A stretch of DNA of 64,000 nucleotides from Geminicoccaceae bacterium (lineage in GTDB: Bacteria; Pseudomonadota; Alphaproteobacteria; Geminicoccales; Geminicoccaceae): assembly GCA_020638495.1 (NCBI GenBank), contig JACKIN010000011.1, positions 1-64,000 on the forward strand, written 5' to 3'. The position numbers and the translations under genes were made by a program. This document shows, piece by piece, positions 1 through 11,355 of this stretch. The first letter of the stretch is position 1, and each line of letters begins with the position of its first letter. The notes below the pieces were generated by a model, which made no database searches, was not told where the DNA came from, and saw only the letters and a list, made by a program, of their open reading frames with translations.

Positions 1-45
1 TACTCCGCCGAGCCGCGCTGGAGATATGACCGACGGTGCCTCCCG

Positions 46-1194
46 TCAAGCGCCCAAAGCCACCGCCGGCGCTTCCTCGGCCTCGGGCTTGGACGTCCGC
101 TCGATCCACCCGCCGCCGAGCAGCCGCTCGCCGGCGTAGAGCACGGCGGCCTGGCCGGGCGCCACCCCGGCCTGCGGCTCGTCGAAGGCGAGCCGCGCGG
201 TGTCGCCGCCGGTCGGCTCCGCGAGGCGGCCCGTGACCGCCGGCTCGTTGTAGCGATGCTTGATGGCCAGCCGCTCGCCGACGGCCGGTCGGCCGAGCCA
301 GTTGCAGTCGGTGATGGTGAGCCCGCCCGTCAGCCCCGCCGCGCGCGGGCCGACATGGACGACGGCCTCTTCCGCATCGAGCCCCACCACATAGAGCGGC
401 TCGCCCTCGGCGACCTTGAGCCCGCGCCGCTGGCCGACGGTGAAGCGGCCGATGCCGGCATGCTCGCCGAGCTGGCGGCCGTCGACGTGGAGGATGGCGC
501 CCTTGCGCATGGCCCGCGGCGCCAGCCGGCCGACGATGTTGCTGTAGTGCCCGGTCGGCACGAAGCAGATGTCCTGGCTCTCGGGCTTCCGCGCCACCGG
601 CAGGGCGAGGCGGGCAGCCGCAATGCGGGTCGCGACCTTGTCCAGCCCGCCGAGCGGGAAGCGGACGAAGTCGAGCTGGTCCTGGGTCGTGGCGAAGAGG
701 AAGTAGCTCTGGTCCTTCTGCGCGTCCCGGGCGCGCCAGAGCCCGGCCCCGGCCCTGCCGCCGACCCGCCTCGCGTAGTGGCCGGTGGCGAGGGCCACGG
801 CACCGAGATCGCGGGCCACCTCGAGCAAATCGCGGAACTTGATCCGCTGGTTGCAGCGAACGCAGGGGATCGGCGTGCGACCCGCCGCATAGCTCTGGGC
901 GAAGTCGTCGATGACCGCCGCCTTGAAGCGGGCCTCGAAGTCGAGGACGTAATGCGGGATGCCGATGGCATCAGCGACGTTGCGGGCGTCCACGATGTCC
1001 TGGCCGGCGCAGCAGGCGCCCTTCCTGCCGGTCGCTACCCCGTGGTCGTAGAGCTGCAGGGTGATGCCGACGACGTCGCAACCGGCTTCATGCAGCAGGG
1101 CCGCGGTGACGGCGCTGTCGACCCCGCCCGACATGGCGACGACCACCCGCTCGCCGGGCGAGAGGGCGAGCTTCGCGAGGTCGATCTCAGCCAT
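46..1194 (-). CDS. mnmA: tRNA 2-thiouridylase MnmA
   Basis: This cytosolic enzyme makes 2-thiouridine at the wobble base U34 of Lys, Glu and Gln tRNAs: it adenylates C2 and then transfers sulfur from a persulfide. The 382 residues show the PP-loop SGGVDS (22-27), the first catalytic Cys in PCVRCN (C111/C114) and the second in SQDICFV (C210), so both active-site cysteines are present. Length is normal for the family. It is the last gene visible of a sulfur operon: its ATG lies inside the end of the ferredoxin gene (8-bp overlap), which suggests translational coupling. The sulfur donor is probably the desulfurase two genes upstream (inference). The stop codon is at 46-48, so the gene is complete. 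Confidence 0.97.
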   Translation of the reverse strand: MAEIDLAKLALSPGERVVVAMSGGVDSAVTAALLHEAGCDVVGITLQLYDHGVATGRKGACCAGQDIVDARNVADAIGIPHYVLDFEARFKAAVIDDFAQSYAAGRTPIPCVRCNQRIKFRDLLEVARDLGAVALATGHYARRVGGRAGAGLWRARDAQKDQSYFLFATTQDQLDFVRFPLGGLDKVATRIAAARLALPVARKPESQDICFVPTGHYSNIVGRLAPRAMRKGAILHVDGRQLGEHAGIGRFTVGQRRGLKVAEGEPLYVVGLDAEEAVVHVGPRAAGLTGGLTITDCNWLGRPAVGERLAIKHRYNEPAVTGRLAEPTGGDTARLAFDEPQAGVAPGQAAVLYAGERLLGGGWIERTSKPEAEEAPAVALGA

Positions 1195-1510
1195 CGAGCA
1201 GGCTGGTCCGCGGCACCCGGACGACGAGGCCGTCCACCCGCGTCTCGACCCTGATCTGGCAGCCGAGCCTGGAGGTCGCCGCCAGGCTCTCGGCCAGGTC
1301 CAGCATCTCCTCCTCCTCCTCGGACGGCGCCGGCAGGCGGGCGAACTGGTCCGGCTCGACGATCACGTGACAGGTGGCGCAGGCCATGGCCCCGCCGCAG
1401 GCCCCCTCGATGGCGATGTCGAGGTCGCGCGCCACCTCGAGCAGGCTGGCGCCGGCCATGGCGTCGGCGCTGATCTCGCGGCCATCCGGCAGGACGAACG
1501 TCACCCGCAC
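1187..1510 (-). CDS. [2Fe-2S] ferredoxin, adrenodoxin type
   Basis: This small electron carrier has 107 residues and the adrenodoxin/Isc-ferredoxin cysteine pattern C38-x5-C44-x2-C47 with C84, which holds one [2Fe-2S] cluster. An acidic stretch (SEEEEEM, about 63-69) matches the partner-docking helix of vertebrate-type ferredoxins. It starts with GTG at 1510, 13 bp after the IscA-like gene, and overlaps mnmA by 8 bp. Its place in the operon suggests it gives electrons for cluster assembly or persulfide reduction (inference). It could equally serve another redox partner encoded elsewhere. Confidence 0.92.
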   Translation of the reverse strand: MRVTFVLPDGREISADAMAGASLLEVARDLDIAIEGACGGAMACATCHVIVEPDQFARLPAPSEEEEEMLDLAESLAATSRLGCQIRVETRVDGLVVRVPRTSLLDG

Positions 1511-1523
1511 TTTTGCCCCGGGC

Positions 1524-1856
1524 TCAGACGGAGAAGCTCTCTCCGCAACCGCAGCGCGCCTTCTCGTTCGGGTTGCGGAAGACGAACATGGCGCCGAGCT
1601 TGTCCTCGACCCAGTCGATCTCGGTGCCGAGGACGAACATCACGGCGCCCGGATCGACCACCACCTTGACACCGTCCTTCTCGATCACCGTGTCGTCGGC
1701 GCCGATCTCGCGGGCGAAGTCGAGCTTGTAGCTCATGCCCGAGCAGCCCGTGGACTTCACCCCGAGCCGGAGGCCGGCAGCGGTCTCCTCGCTGCTCAAG
1801 AGATCACGCACCCGCGCCACCGCGGCGGGCGTGAGATCGACCAAGGCGTCAGGCAT
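1524..1856 (-). CDS. HesB/IscA-family iron-sulfur carrier
   Basis: This is an A-type carrier that accepts an Fe-S cluster from a scaffold and hands it to apo-enzymes. From the ATG at 1856 it is 110 residues, with the three ligand cysteines C38 (in TGCSG), C102 and C104 (in RCGCGES) all present. An in-frame TTG at 1877 would add 7 residues, but the ATG fits the family start better. It lies 83 bp after the cysteine desulfurase and 13 bp before the ferredoxin gene on the same strand. No scaffold gene (iscU or sufB) is in the operon as seen, so it probably works with a scaffold encoded elsewhere. Confidence 0.93.
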   Translation of the reverse strand: MPDALVDLTPAAVARVRDLLSSEETAAGLRLGVKSTGCSGMSYKLDFAREIGADDTVIEKDGVKVVVDPGAVMFVLGTEIDWVEDKLGAMFVFRNPNEKARCGCGESFSV

Positions 1857-1939
1857 GGGCAGAATCCCGTTCGACAAGCTTCAGACCCTTATGTCGTCCG
1901 GATCCCCGCCGGGACAAGGCCGGGCGCCCCGGATCGGCT

Positions 1940-3034
1940 CTAGAGTGCGACCCTGCCCCGGCGTCCGGCGAGGCTGCCCCAGGCGTCGAGGAACCGGTCG
2001 ATGTCGCCGGCCGTGGTGCTCCAGCCGAGGCTCACGCGAATGGTCGATTCAGCCAGCGCCGGCTCGACGCCCATGGCGGCGAGCACGTGGCTGGTGGCGA
2101 CCTTGCCGGAGGAGCAGGCGGCACCGGCCGAGACGGCCACGCCGGCGAGGTCGAGGGCCATGACCTGCGTCGCGGCGGCCATGCCGGGCAGCGCCAGCGC
2201 GGTGATGTGGGGCAGCCGCGGCACCGCCGCCGCGATGACCGCGGCATCCCCGGTGCTAAGGCGGGCTTCCGTCTCGAGCGCCCGACGCAGCGCCGCCAGC
2301 CGGCCCGCCTCCTCGGGCTCGATGGCCCCGGCTGCCGCGGCGAAGCCGACGATGCCGGCGACATTCTCGGTCCCGGCGCGCCGGCGGTGCTCCTGGCCGC
2401 CACCCCGGAGAAGGGGCTGGAACGCGTCGGGGTCGCGCAGCCAGAGGGCGCCTGCGCCCTTCGGCCCGCCCAGCTTGTGGGCGGAGAGCGCCACACTGTC
2501 GGCGCCCAGGGCAGCGACATCGAACGGAAGCCGGCCGAACGCTTGCACGGCATCGACATGCAGGCGGGCACCGGCCCGATGCGCCAGCGCGGCCGCTTCG
2601 GCCACGGGCTGCAGCACGCCGGTTTCGTTGTTGGCGAGCATGAGCGCGACGCAGGCGACATTACCGGACTCAAGCGCGGTCGCGAGTGCCGCGAGGTCGA
2701 GCCGGCCGGACCGGTCGACCGGCACGGTCTCGACGCCGGGCTGGGCCAGCACGGAAGGGTGCTCGACGGCGGAAGCCAGCACCCGGCCGGTCGCCGCGAG
2801 CGCTGCGGCATTCGCTTCCGTGGCGCCACTGGTGAACACCATCCTGCCCGCGGCACCGCCGATCGCCGTCGCCAGCGAGCGCCGGGCCGACTCGACGGCG
2901 GCGCGCGCCGCCCGGCCCTCTTCATGCACGGACGAGGCGTTGCCCGCCAGATCGAGGGCCTGGGCGATTGCCGCCCGGGCGGCCGGGCGGAGCGGGGACG
3001 AGGCGGCGTGGTCGAGATAGGCGCGCGCCGTCAC
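1940..3034 (-). CDS. cysteine desulfurase (class V, NifS/IscS-like)
   Basis: This PLP enzyme takes sulfur from L-cysteine as a protein-bound persulfide and releases alanine. In the 364-residue product the PLP lysine is K187 (in SAHKLGGPKG), the persulfide Cys is C307 in the group I loop GAACSSG, and ANNETGV (134-140) is the cofactor-binding motif. The start is GTG at 3034, overlapping the cysE stop as GTGA. The frame stays open much further upstream, but that is read-through over cysE. Neighbours suggest that it feeds the IscA-like carrier and especially MnmA, like the YrvO-MnmA pair of Bacillus (inference). It is shorter than E. coli IscS (404 residues), in line with specialised desulfurases. 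Confidence 0.95.
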   Translation of the reverse strand: MTARAYLDHAASSPLRPAARAAIAQALDLAGNASSVHEEGRAARAAVESARRSLATAIGGAAGRMVFTSGATEANAAALAATGRVLASAVEHPSVLAQPGVETVPVDRSGRLDLAALATALESGNVACVALMLANNETGVLQPVAEAAALAHRAGARLHVDAVQAFGRLPFDVAALGADSVALSAHKLGGPKGAGALWLRDPDAFQPLLRGGGQEHRRRAGTENVAGIVGFAAAAGAIEPEEAGRLAALRRALETEARLSTGDAAVIAAAVPRLPHITALALPGMAAATQVMALDLAGVAVSAGAACSSGKVATSHVLAAMGVEPALAESTIRVSLGWSTTAGDIDRFLDAWGSLAGRRGRVAL

Positions 3035-3747
3035 CGGCGCAGATTGGCCACCAGCACCCGAGGGGTCTCGGCGTCCGCCTGCTGGTCGGCGCCCTGGCCG
3101 TGCACCGCGGCGAGCTGGTTCTCGAGCTGCTCGACCCGTGAGCAGAGCTGATCGATGGCCACCAGCACCGGATCGGCGGTGGCGCCGGGCTCGTTGCCGT
3201 AGGCGGGAAAGCAGCTCTTGCCGGCGGTCGCGAGGCGGCGCGCCACCGCATGGCCGGGCACGCCGACGACCGTCGAATGGGGCTCGACCGCCTGCAGGAC
3301 GACGGCGTTCGAGCCGATCCTGGCACCCCGGCCGACGGTGAACGGCCCGAGCACGGCGGCACCCGCGCCGACCACCACGCCGTCCTCCAGGGTCGGATGG
3401 CGCTTGCCCGGATCGCCGCTCACGCCGCCGAGCGTGACCCCCTGGTAGAGCGTGACGTCGTCGCCGATCTCGGCGGTCTCGCCGATCACCACGCCCATGC
3501 CGTGATCGATGAAGAAGCGCTCGCCGATCCGGGCACCCGGATGGATCTCGATGCCGGTCAGGAACCGGCCGAGCTGCGATATCCAGCGGGCGAGCAGAAG
3601 CCAGCCGGACGTCCAGAGCCGATGGGCCAGCCGGTGCAGGAGCAGGGCGTGCAGGCCCGGGTAGCACAGCAGCACCTCGGCCCGGGATCGGGCCGCCGGA
3701 TCGCGGGCGAACACGGCCTCGATGTCGTCGCGGATTCTCTTGAACAT
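3031..3747 (-). CDS. cysE: serine O-acetyltransferase
   Basis: CysE acetylates L-serine with acetyl-CoA to give O-acetylserine, the substrate of cysteine synthase. The 238-residue product has an N-terminal helical part and a left-handed beta-helix of hexapeptide repeats (about 65-165), with the conserved HPGARIG and DHGMGVVIGET segments that carry the catalytic His and Asp. I chose the ATG at 3747; upstream ATGs at 3759 and 3867 are in frame, but 3867 falls at the predicted transcription start. The C-terminal 40 residues are Gln/Ala-rich. It heads the operon, so cysteine precursor supply and cysteine use by the next gene are co-expressed, with a 4-bp overlap. Confidence 0.95.
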   Translation of the reverse strand: MFKRIRDDIEAVFARDPAARSRAEVLLCYPGLHALLLHRLAHRLWTSGWLLLARWISQLGRFLTGIEIHPGARIGERFFIDHGMGVVIGETAEIGDDVTLYQGVTLGGVSGDPGKRHPTLEDGVVVGAGAAVLGPFTVGRGARIGSNAVVLQAVEPHSTVVGVPGHAVARRLATAGKSCFPAYGNEPGATADPVLVAIDQLCSRVEQLENQLAAVHGQGADQQADAETPRVLVANLRR

Positions 3748-3873
3748 CGGCGCTCGCATGCGGTATAGGCCGCAGTCTGCCCAACGCCAGCCACGCACAT
3801 CGGCTTCGGCCCCTTCCCGGGACGTACGCTTTGATGCGCGGCTCGAACGAAGAACGCCTGTCGGCACGCTCGG

Positions 3874-3901
3874 AGTATAGGTTGGCGTTGGTCGGGGTCA
3901 A
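3874..3901 (-). promoter_or_regulatory. sigma70-type promoter of the cysE-mnmA operon
   Basis: Read on the minus strand, TTGACC (3901-3896) and TATACT (3879-3874) are separated by 16 bp, with 5/6 matches in each box. Transcription would start near 3867, leaving a leader of about 120 nt before the cysE ATG at 3747. The divergent gene on the plus strand starts at 4037, and the rest of this intergenic region shows no clear second promoter. Confidence 0.7.
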
Positions 3902-4036
3902 TCAAGGCCGAAGCACCCTGCATTCGGGGTGATCTTCTGCGCGGTCGGTTCACCGAAGCCGCCAGGAGATGCCATGCCGCCGGGACGGACCCGGGACGAT
4001 CGCCGTCGGTTTTGTCGGCGCAGGAGTGTGAGGGAT

Positions 4037-4705
4037 ATGCCGGAAGTCATCTTCAACGGCTCGGACGGGCGCCTCGAGGGGCGATATGTGCACGGCGAGG
4101 GACCCACGCCGCCTCTGGCCATCATTCTGCACCCGCATCCGCAATATGGCGGGACGATGAACAACCGTCTCGTCCATCTGATGTTCCACATGTTCGCGCG
4201 GCGCGGCTTCTCGACGCTGCGCTTCAACTTCCGTGGCGTCGGGCGCAGCCAGGGCGTGTTCGATCACGGCCAGGGCGAGCTGCGCGACGCGGCGGCGGCG
4301 CTCGACTGGATGCAGACGCACAACCCCAACAGCCCCATCGCCTGGTGCGGCGGGTTCTCCTTCGGGGCCTGGATCGCCATGCAGCTGCTCATGCGGCGGC
4401 CCGAGATCCAGGGCTTCATGTGCGCCGGCCTGCCGGCCAACATGTACGATTTCAGCTTCCTTGCCCCCTGCCCTTCCTCCGGCCTGATCATCCATGGCGA
4501 GCGCGACATGGTGACGCCGCCCGAGGCGGTCGAGAAGCTGGTCAACAAGCTCAGCCAGCAGCGCGGCATCACCATCGACTTCCACCAGATCGACAGCGCC
4601 GACCACGTCTTCACCAACGACCGGGACGAGTTCGAGGCGATCTGCGAGGCCTATCTGGACAAGCGGCTGAAGCCGACCGCCGAGCCCATGGCGCTGGCGC
4701 GCTGA
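4037..4705 (+). CDS. alpha/beta hydrolase of unknown substrate
   Basis: The 222-residue soluble protein has an alpha/beta-hydrolase fold: an HPHPQYGG oxyanion-type segment (32-39), the nucleophile elbow GFSFG with S108, an Asp in GERD (D157) and a His in ADHVF (H190), so a Ser-Asp-His triad can be assigned. No signal peptide is seen. The ATG at 4037 has a strong AGGAG upstream; an earlier in-frame ATG (3929) would add a basic, low-quality extension. It precedes tyrS by 73 bp, and a GC-rich hairpin lies between the two genes. Close relatives are widespread in alphaproteobacteria as uncharacterised hydrolases, so the substrate cannot be named from sequence. Confidence 0.88.
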   Translation: MPEVIFNGSDGRLEGRYVHGEGPTPPLAIILHPHPQYGGTMNNRLVHLMFHMFARRGFSTLRFNFRGVGRSQGVFDHGQGELRDAAAALDWMQTHNPNSPIAWCGGFSFGAWIAMQLLMRRPEIQGFMCAGLPANMYDFSFLAPCPSSGLIIHGERDMVTPPEAVEKLVNKLSQQRGITIDFHQIDSADHVFTNDRDEFEAICEAYLDKRLKPTAEPMALAR

Positions 4706-4724
4706 AGCCTCTATCGAAGCCCGG

Positions 4725-4746
4725 CCGGCGCCGCTCGGGGCGCCGG
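4725..4746 (+). other. GC-rich hairpin between hydrolase gene and tyrS
   Basis: CCGGCGCC (4725-4732) and GGCGCCGG (4739-4746) form an 8-bp stem with a 6-nt loop, 20 bp after the hydrolase stop and 32 bp before the tyrS start. There is no T-run, so it is not a classical terminator. It could act as an attenuator or an mRNA-stabilising end. Confidence 0.4.
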
Positions 4747-4778
4747 TGGCCTCCAGCCGGACCACCGATCGGACACCC

Positions 4779-6020
4779 ATGAGCCGCTACCGCTCGGAAC
4801 TGCTGCGCACGCTCGAGGAGCGCGGCTACATCCATCAATGCACCGACGCCGAAGCGCTGGACGAGCTCGCGGTCGACGGCCGCGTGGTCGCCTATGTCGG
4901 CTACGACTGCACCGCCGACAGCCTGCATATCGGCCATCTGGTCAGCATCATGATGCTGCGCGTGCTGCAGCGTGCCGGGCACACGCCGATCGCCCTCGTC
5001 GGCGGCGGCACCACCAAGGTCGGCGACCCGTCGTTCCGCGACGAGAGCCGGCCGCTGCTCGACGACGCCGCGATCGAGGCCAACAAGGCCGGGATCGAGC
5101 GCTCGCTCGGCGCCTATCTCGACTTCGGCGGCTCGGCGATCATGGTCGACAATGCCGAATGGCTCGACGAGCTGCGCTACATCCCGTTCCTGAGGGACTT
5201 CGGCACCCATTTCACCATCAACCGAATGCTGACCTTCGACAGCGTCAAGCTGCGGCTCGAGCGCGAGCAGCCGCTGACCCTGCTCGAGTTCAACTACATG
5301 GTCATGCAGGCCTATGATTTCCTCGAGCTCGGCCGACGCCACGGCTGCCAGCTGCAGATGGGCGGCTCCGACCAGTGGGGCAACATCGTCAACGGGGTCG
5401 AGCTCGGCCGGCGGATCGACGGCCGCCAGCTCTTCGGCCTGACGACCCCGCTGATCACCACGGCCTCCGGTGCCAAGATGGGCAAGACGGCGGCCGGTGC
5501 CGTCTGGCTCAACGACGACCGGCTGGTGCCCTTCGACTACTGGCAGTACTGGCGCAACACCGAGGATGCCGATGTCGGCCGCTTCCTTCGGCTCTTCACC
5601 GAGCTGCCGCTCGACGAGATCGCCCGGCTGGAGCGGCTCGCAGGGGCGGAGATCAACGAGGCCAAGAAGATCCTGGCCTTCGAGGCGACGGCGCTGCGGC
5701 ACGGCGCCGAAGCCGCCGAGGCGGCGGCCGCGGCGGCCCGTGCCCAGTTCGAGGAGGGCGGGCCCGCTACCGGCCTGCCGTCGGTCACGGTCGATGCGGC
5801 GCGGCTGGCGGCGGGCATGGCGATCATCGAGCTCTTCCAGCTCGCCGGCCTCGCCACGTCGAACGCGGAGGCCCGCCGGCTCGTCCGGGGTGGCGGTGCC
5901 CGGCTGAACGACGAGCGGGTCGACGACGAGCTGCTCGTCGTCGACGGAAGTGCGCTCACCGACGGTCGGCTCAAGCTCTCCGCCGGCAGGAAACGCCACG
6001 TCCTCGTCGAAGCGGGCTGA
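4779..6020 (+). CDS. tyrS: tyrosyl-tRNA synthetase
   Basis: TyrRS activates tyrosine with ATP and charges tRNA-Tyr, whose gene is also in this window at 62224-62309. The 413-residue product is a class I synthetase with HIGH (50-53), KMGKT in the KMSKS position (233-237), the tyrosine-binding DQWGN region, and a C-terminal S4-like RNA-binding domain (about 345-413). I chose the ATG at 4779 rather than the one at 4746, since the family starts with a short helix before YIHQCT. GlnE follows on the same strand after about 107 bp. Confidence 0.97.
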   Translation: MSRYRSELLRTLEERGYIHQCTDAEALDELAVDGRVVAYVGYDCTADSLHIGHLVSIMMLRVLQRAGHTPIALVGGGTTKVGDPSFRDESRPLLDDAAIEANKAGIERSLGAYLDFGGSAIMVDNAEWLDELRYIPFLRDFGTHFTINRMLTFDSVKLRLEREQPLTLLEFNYMVMQAYDFLELGRRHGCQLQMGGSDQWGNIVNGVELGRRIDGRQLFGLTTPLITTASGAKMGKTAAGAVWLNDDRLVPFDYWQYWRNTEDADVGRFLRLFTELPLDEIARLERLAGAEINEAKKILAFEATALRHGAEAAEAAAAAARAQFEEGGPATGLPSVTVDAARLAAGMAIIELFQLAGLATSNAEARRLVRGGGARLNDERVDDELLVVDGSALTDGRLKLSAGRKRHVLVEAG

Positions 6021-6127
6021 TCAGGGCCGGCGGATCCGCGCTTGACCGGGCCGGACGGAAGGGAGAACTTGCGGCCCCTTGCGTTGTGGCCCGAGCCGAC
6101 ACCTGCAGCTTATTCTGGTCGATCGCC

Positions 6128-9135
<3,008 letters not shown>

Positions 9136-9139
<4 letters not shown>

Positions 9140-9609
9140 GCGAGCTCAAGGAAGGCGACATGATGCCGGCGTTCGAGCTGCCGACCGACGGGGGCGGCAC
9201 GGTCTCGAGCGAGAGCCTGAAGGGCAAGCCCTACGTGCTCTATCTCTATCCCAGGGACGACACGCCGGGCTGCACCAAGGAGGCGCAGGGCTTCACCGAG
9301 CACAAGGCCGCCTTCGCGGCGCTGGGCGTCCCGGTCGTCGGCCTCTCCAAGGACGACGTCGCGAGCCACGACAAGTTCAAGACGAAGTACGACCTCGATC
9401 TGGTGCTCGCCTCCGACGAGAGCGGCAAGCTGGTCGAGGGGCTCGGCGCCTGGGTCGAAAAGAGCAATTACGGCAAGACCTACATGGGCATCGACCGCTC
9501 CACCTTCCTCGTCGACGGCGACGGCCGGATCGTCCGGGCCTGGCGCAAGGTCAAGGTGCCGGGCCATGTCGAGGAAGTGCTCGACGCCGCGCGCGCGCTC
9601 GGCAACTGA
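9136..9609 (+). CDS. bcp: peroxiredoxin, Bcp/PrxQ family
   Basis: This thiol peroxidase reduces H2O2 and organic hydroperoxides in the cytosol. The 157 residues show the AhpC/TSA fold and the motif DDTPGCTKEA with peroxidatic C46. The resolving Cys that E. coli Bcp carries five residues later is replaced by Gln (Q51), and C46 is the only cysteine in the protein, so it must act as a 1-Cys enzyme. The ATG overlaps the glnE stop by 4 bp. An O-methyltransferase gene follows after 17 bp. Confidence 0.95.
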
Positions 9610-9626
9610 GCCGGGGAGACCGGATC

Positions 9627-10292
9627 TTGAGCCCTCGCAATCTGGCGCTGGATGGCGCGCTGCAGACCTATCTCGACGAGCTCGGCGGGCGTGAGCACCC
9701 GGAGCTGGCCCGCCTGCGCGCGGCGACCGATGCGCTGGCCGATGGCGGCATGCGCAGCTCGACCGTCCAGGTCCAGCTCCTGGCCCTGCTGATCGAGCTC
9801 ATCGACGCGCGCCGCGTCCTCGAGATCGGCTGCTTCACGGGCTACGGCAGCCTCGGCATGGCCCTCGCTTTGCCGCCGGAAGGCCGGCTCACCACGCTCG
9901 ACGTCAACGACGACTGGCCGGCGCTCGGCCAGCGGCATTGGCAGGAGGCCGGCGTCGCCCGACGCATCGACTTTCGCCAGGGCCTCGCCATGGACAGCAT
10001 CGACGACCTGATCGCCGAAGGTGCGTCGGGCAGCTTCGACCTCGTCTATGTCGATGCCGAGAAGAAGGGCTACCCGCAATACTACGAGGCGGCGCTCGGC
10101 CTCTTGCGGGCGGGCGGCCTCGTCGCCCTCGACAACATGCTCTGGAAGGGTGCTGTGGCCGATCCCGACGACCGGTCGCGGCAGACCCTGACGCTGCGCG
10201 CGCTGACCCGCGAGATCCACGGCGATGAGCGGGTGACGCCGGTGCTGCTGCCGATCGGCGACGGGTTGCTGCTGGCGCGCAAGCGCGGCTGA
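9627..10292 (+). CDS. SAM-dependent O-methyltransferase, family 3
   Basis: The 221-residue protein resembles catechol/caffeoyl-CoA O-methyltransferases. It has the SAM-binding motif VLEIGCFTGYGSLGMA (about 69-84), the metal/substrate motif VYVDAEKKGYPQYYE, and DNMLWKGAV after it, which carry the usual divalent-metal Asp and Asn residues. The start is TTG at 9627 with GGGGAG upstream. It is the last gene of the tyrS-glnE-bcp run. The natural acceptor of such enzymes in proteobacteria is generally unknown. Confidence 0.88.
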   Translation: MSPRNLALDGALQTYLDELGGREHPELARLRAATDALADGGMRSSTVQVQLLALLIELIDARRVLEIGCFTGYGSLGMALALPPEGRLTTLDVNDDWPALGQRHWQEAGVARRIDFRQGLAMDSIDDLIAEGASGSFDLVYVDAEKKGYPQYYEAALGLLRAGGLVALDNMLWKGAVADPDDRSRQTLTLRALTREIHGDERVTPVLLPIGDGLLLARKRG

Positions 10293-10370
10293 TCCGGGGA
10301 GGCGCTGAGCGGGCTGGACCCTTTCGGCCTGGTCTCGCCCGTCCTCGTTTGGAGGTCGGCAGGCCCGGCC

Positions 10371-11270
10371 TCAGGCCGGCACGGCCAGGCGCTGCCGTCG
10401 AATCCCCTCCGGCAGCACGCCGACATCGAGCGGCTCGAGGTCGGCGACCCGCAGGAAATCGCCGAGCGTCGTGCCGGTGGCCTCGCTGTCGTCGAGCGCC
10501 GGGCCGCGACCGTCCATGAGGTCGTCGAGGTGCACCGTCCGGAGGTCGACGCTGAACCGCGTGACGCCCGAGCAGTTCGGGGCCGTCGCATGCAGGTGGC
10601 AGGTCGAGAACAGCATGGCGTCGCCGGCGCCGCCGGCGATACGGATCTCGCCCCGCGTGTCGATCGACTGGCGCGGCAGGGGGTGCGGCCGCGCCTCGCC
10701 CTTGACCTGGCCCGCCGCGGCGAACCGGCTGTTGGCGACCCAGTCGTCGTAGTCGAACCCGGCGGAGCCGTTCGCCACCTGCTCGTCGAAATAGCGCACG
10801 AACATCGACATCGTGTTGTCGCCGACGACCGGCCAGGCCGGGATCCAGAAATTCACGAGCTGGCGCGGGTGCGCGTACCAGGTGTCCCGATGCGCCTTGT
10901 AGGCATAGCTGACGCCCGAGGTCAGGTAGCCGTCGGACGGCACGACCCTGAGCCGCGGCAGGTCGAAATAGGTGCGCAGCGGATCGCAGCCGAGCTCGGT
11001 CAGATAGATCTGGCAGAGCTCCTTGGTTCGCGCGCTGTTGGTGAAGCCGGACTTGAGCGGGCCCACCCGCTGGATGAACTCCTCGACACCCATGTCGAAC
11101 TGGGCGCGCTCCGGATCGAGCCCGGCGAAGGCTTCCTCCGCCATCTCCTGCGCGAGCGCGCAGAGGGCCCGCGAGCCCCGCACCTCCGTGTAGAGGAAGA
11201 AGTCGCCGTCGAAGACCCGGGCGCGGCGTTCGTCGTCCGGCAGATGGCGATTGAGGTAGAGCGTGGTCAT
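10371..11270 (-). CDS. 2OG-Fe(II) dioxygenase, phytanoyl-CoA dioxygenase-like
   Basis: The 299-residue protein has the metal ligands of the PhyH superfamily: H127-x-D129 in AHRDTW, a distal His in CHLHATAPN (H225 or H227), and R238 in TRFSVDLR as the 2-oxoglutarate anchor. Such enzymes hydroxylate or otherwise oxidise small molecules with O2 and 2-oxoglutarate. No signal peptide is seen. The ATG at 11270 is preferred over GTG at 11279. It is a single-gene unit, convergent with the O-methyltransferase gene, and has its own near-consensus promoter overlaid by repeats, so it is probably regulated. The substrate is unknown. Confidence 0.82.
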   Translation of the reverse strand: MTTLYLNRHLPDDERRARVFDGDFFLYTEVRGSRALCALAQEMAEEAFAGLDPERAQFDMGVEEFIQRVGPLKSGFTNSARTKELCQIYLTELGCDPLRTYFDLPRLRVVPSDGYLTSGVSYAYKAHRDTWYAHPRQLVNFWIPAWPVVGDNTMSMFVRYFDEQVANGSAGFDYDDWVANSRFAAAGQVKGEARPHPLPRQSIDTRGEIRIAGGAGDAMLFSTCHLHATAPNCSGVTRFSVDLRTVHLDDLMDGRGPALDDSEATGTTLGDFLRVADLEPLDVGVLPEGIRRQRLAVPA

Positions 11271-11322
11271 CGGCGTCACCCCGCGTGCCGCGGCGCCCGG
11301 TCTGGACCGACCGAGGCTGACC

Positions 11323-11355
11323 TAGGCAATTTCTAGGAAAATTATAGGACAACCG
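11323..11355. repeat. three tandem 11-bp TAGG-type repeats (possible operator)
   Basis: TAGGCAATTTC (11323-11333), TAGGAAAATTA (11334-11344) and TAGGACAACCG (11345-11355) follow one another in exact 11-bp register, about one helical turn each. They are AT-rich against a very GC-rich background and cover the -10 box and the predicted transcription start of the dioxygenase gene. Such phasing suits a protein that binds one face of the helix. No regulator gene is adjacent. Confidence 0.5.

Noticed and set aside
3035..3901. Extension of the cysteine desulfurase to 653 residues
   Set aside because: The extra part reads antisense-like low-complexity Arg/Pro sequence over cysE in another frame. The family start YLDHAAS fits the GTG at 3034.
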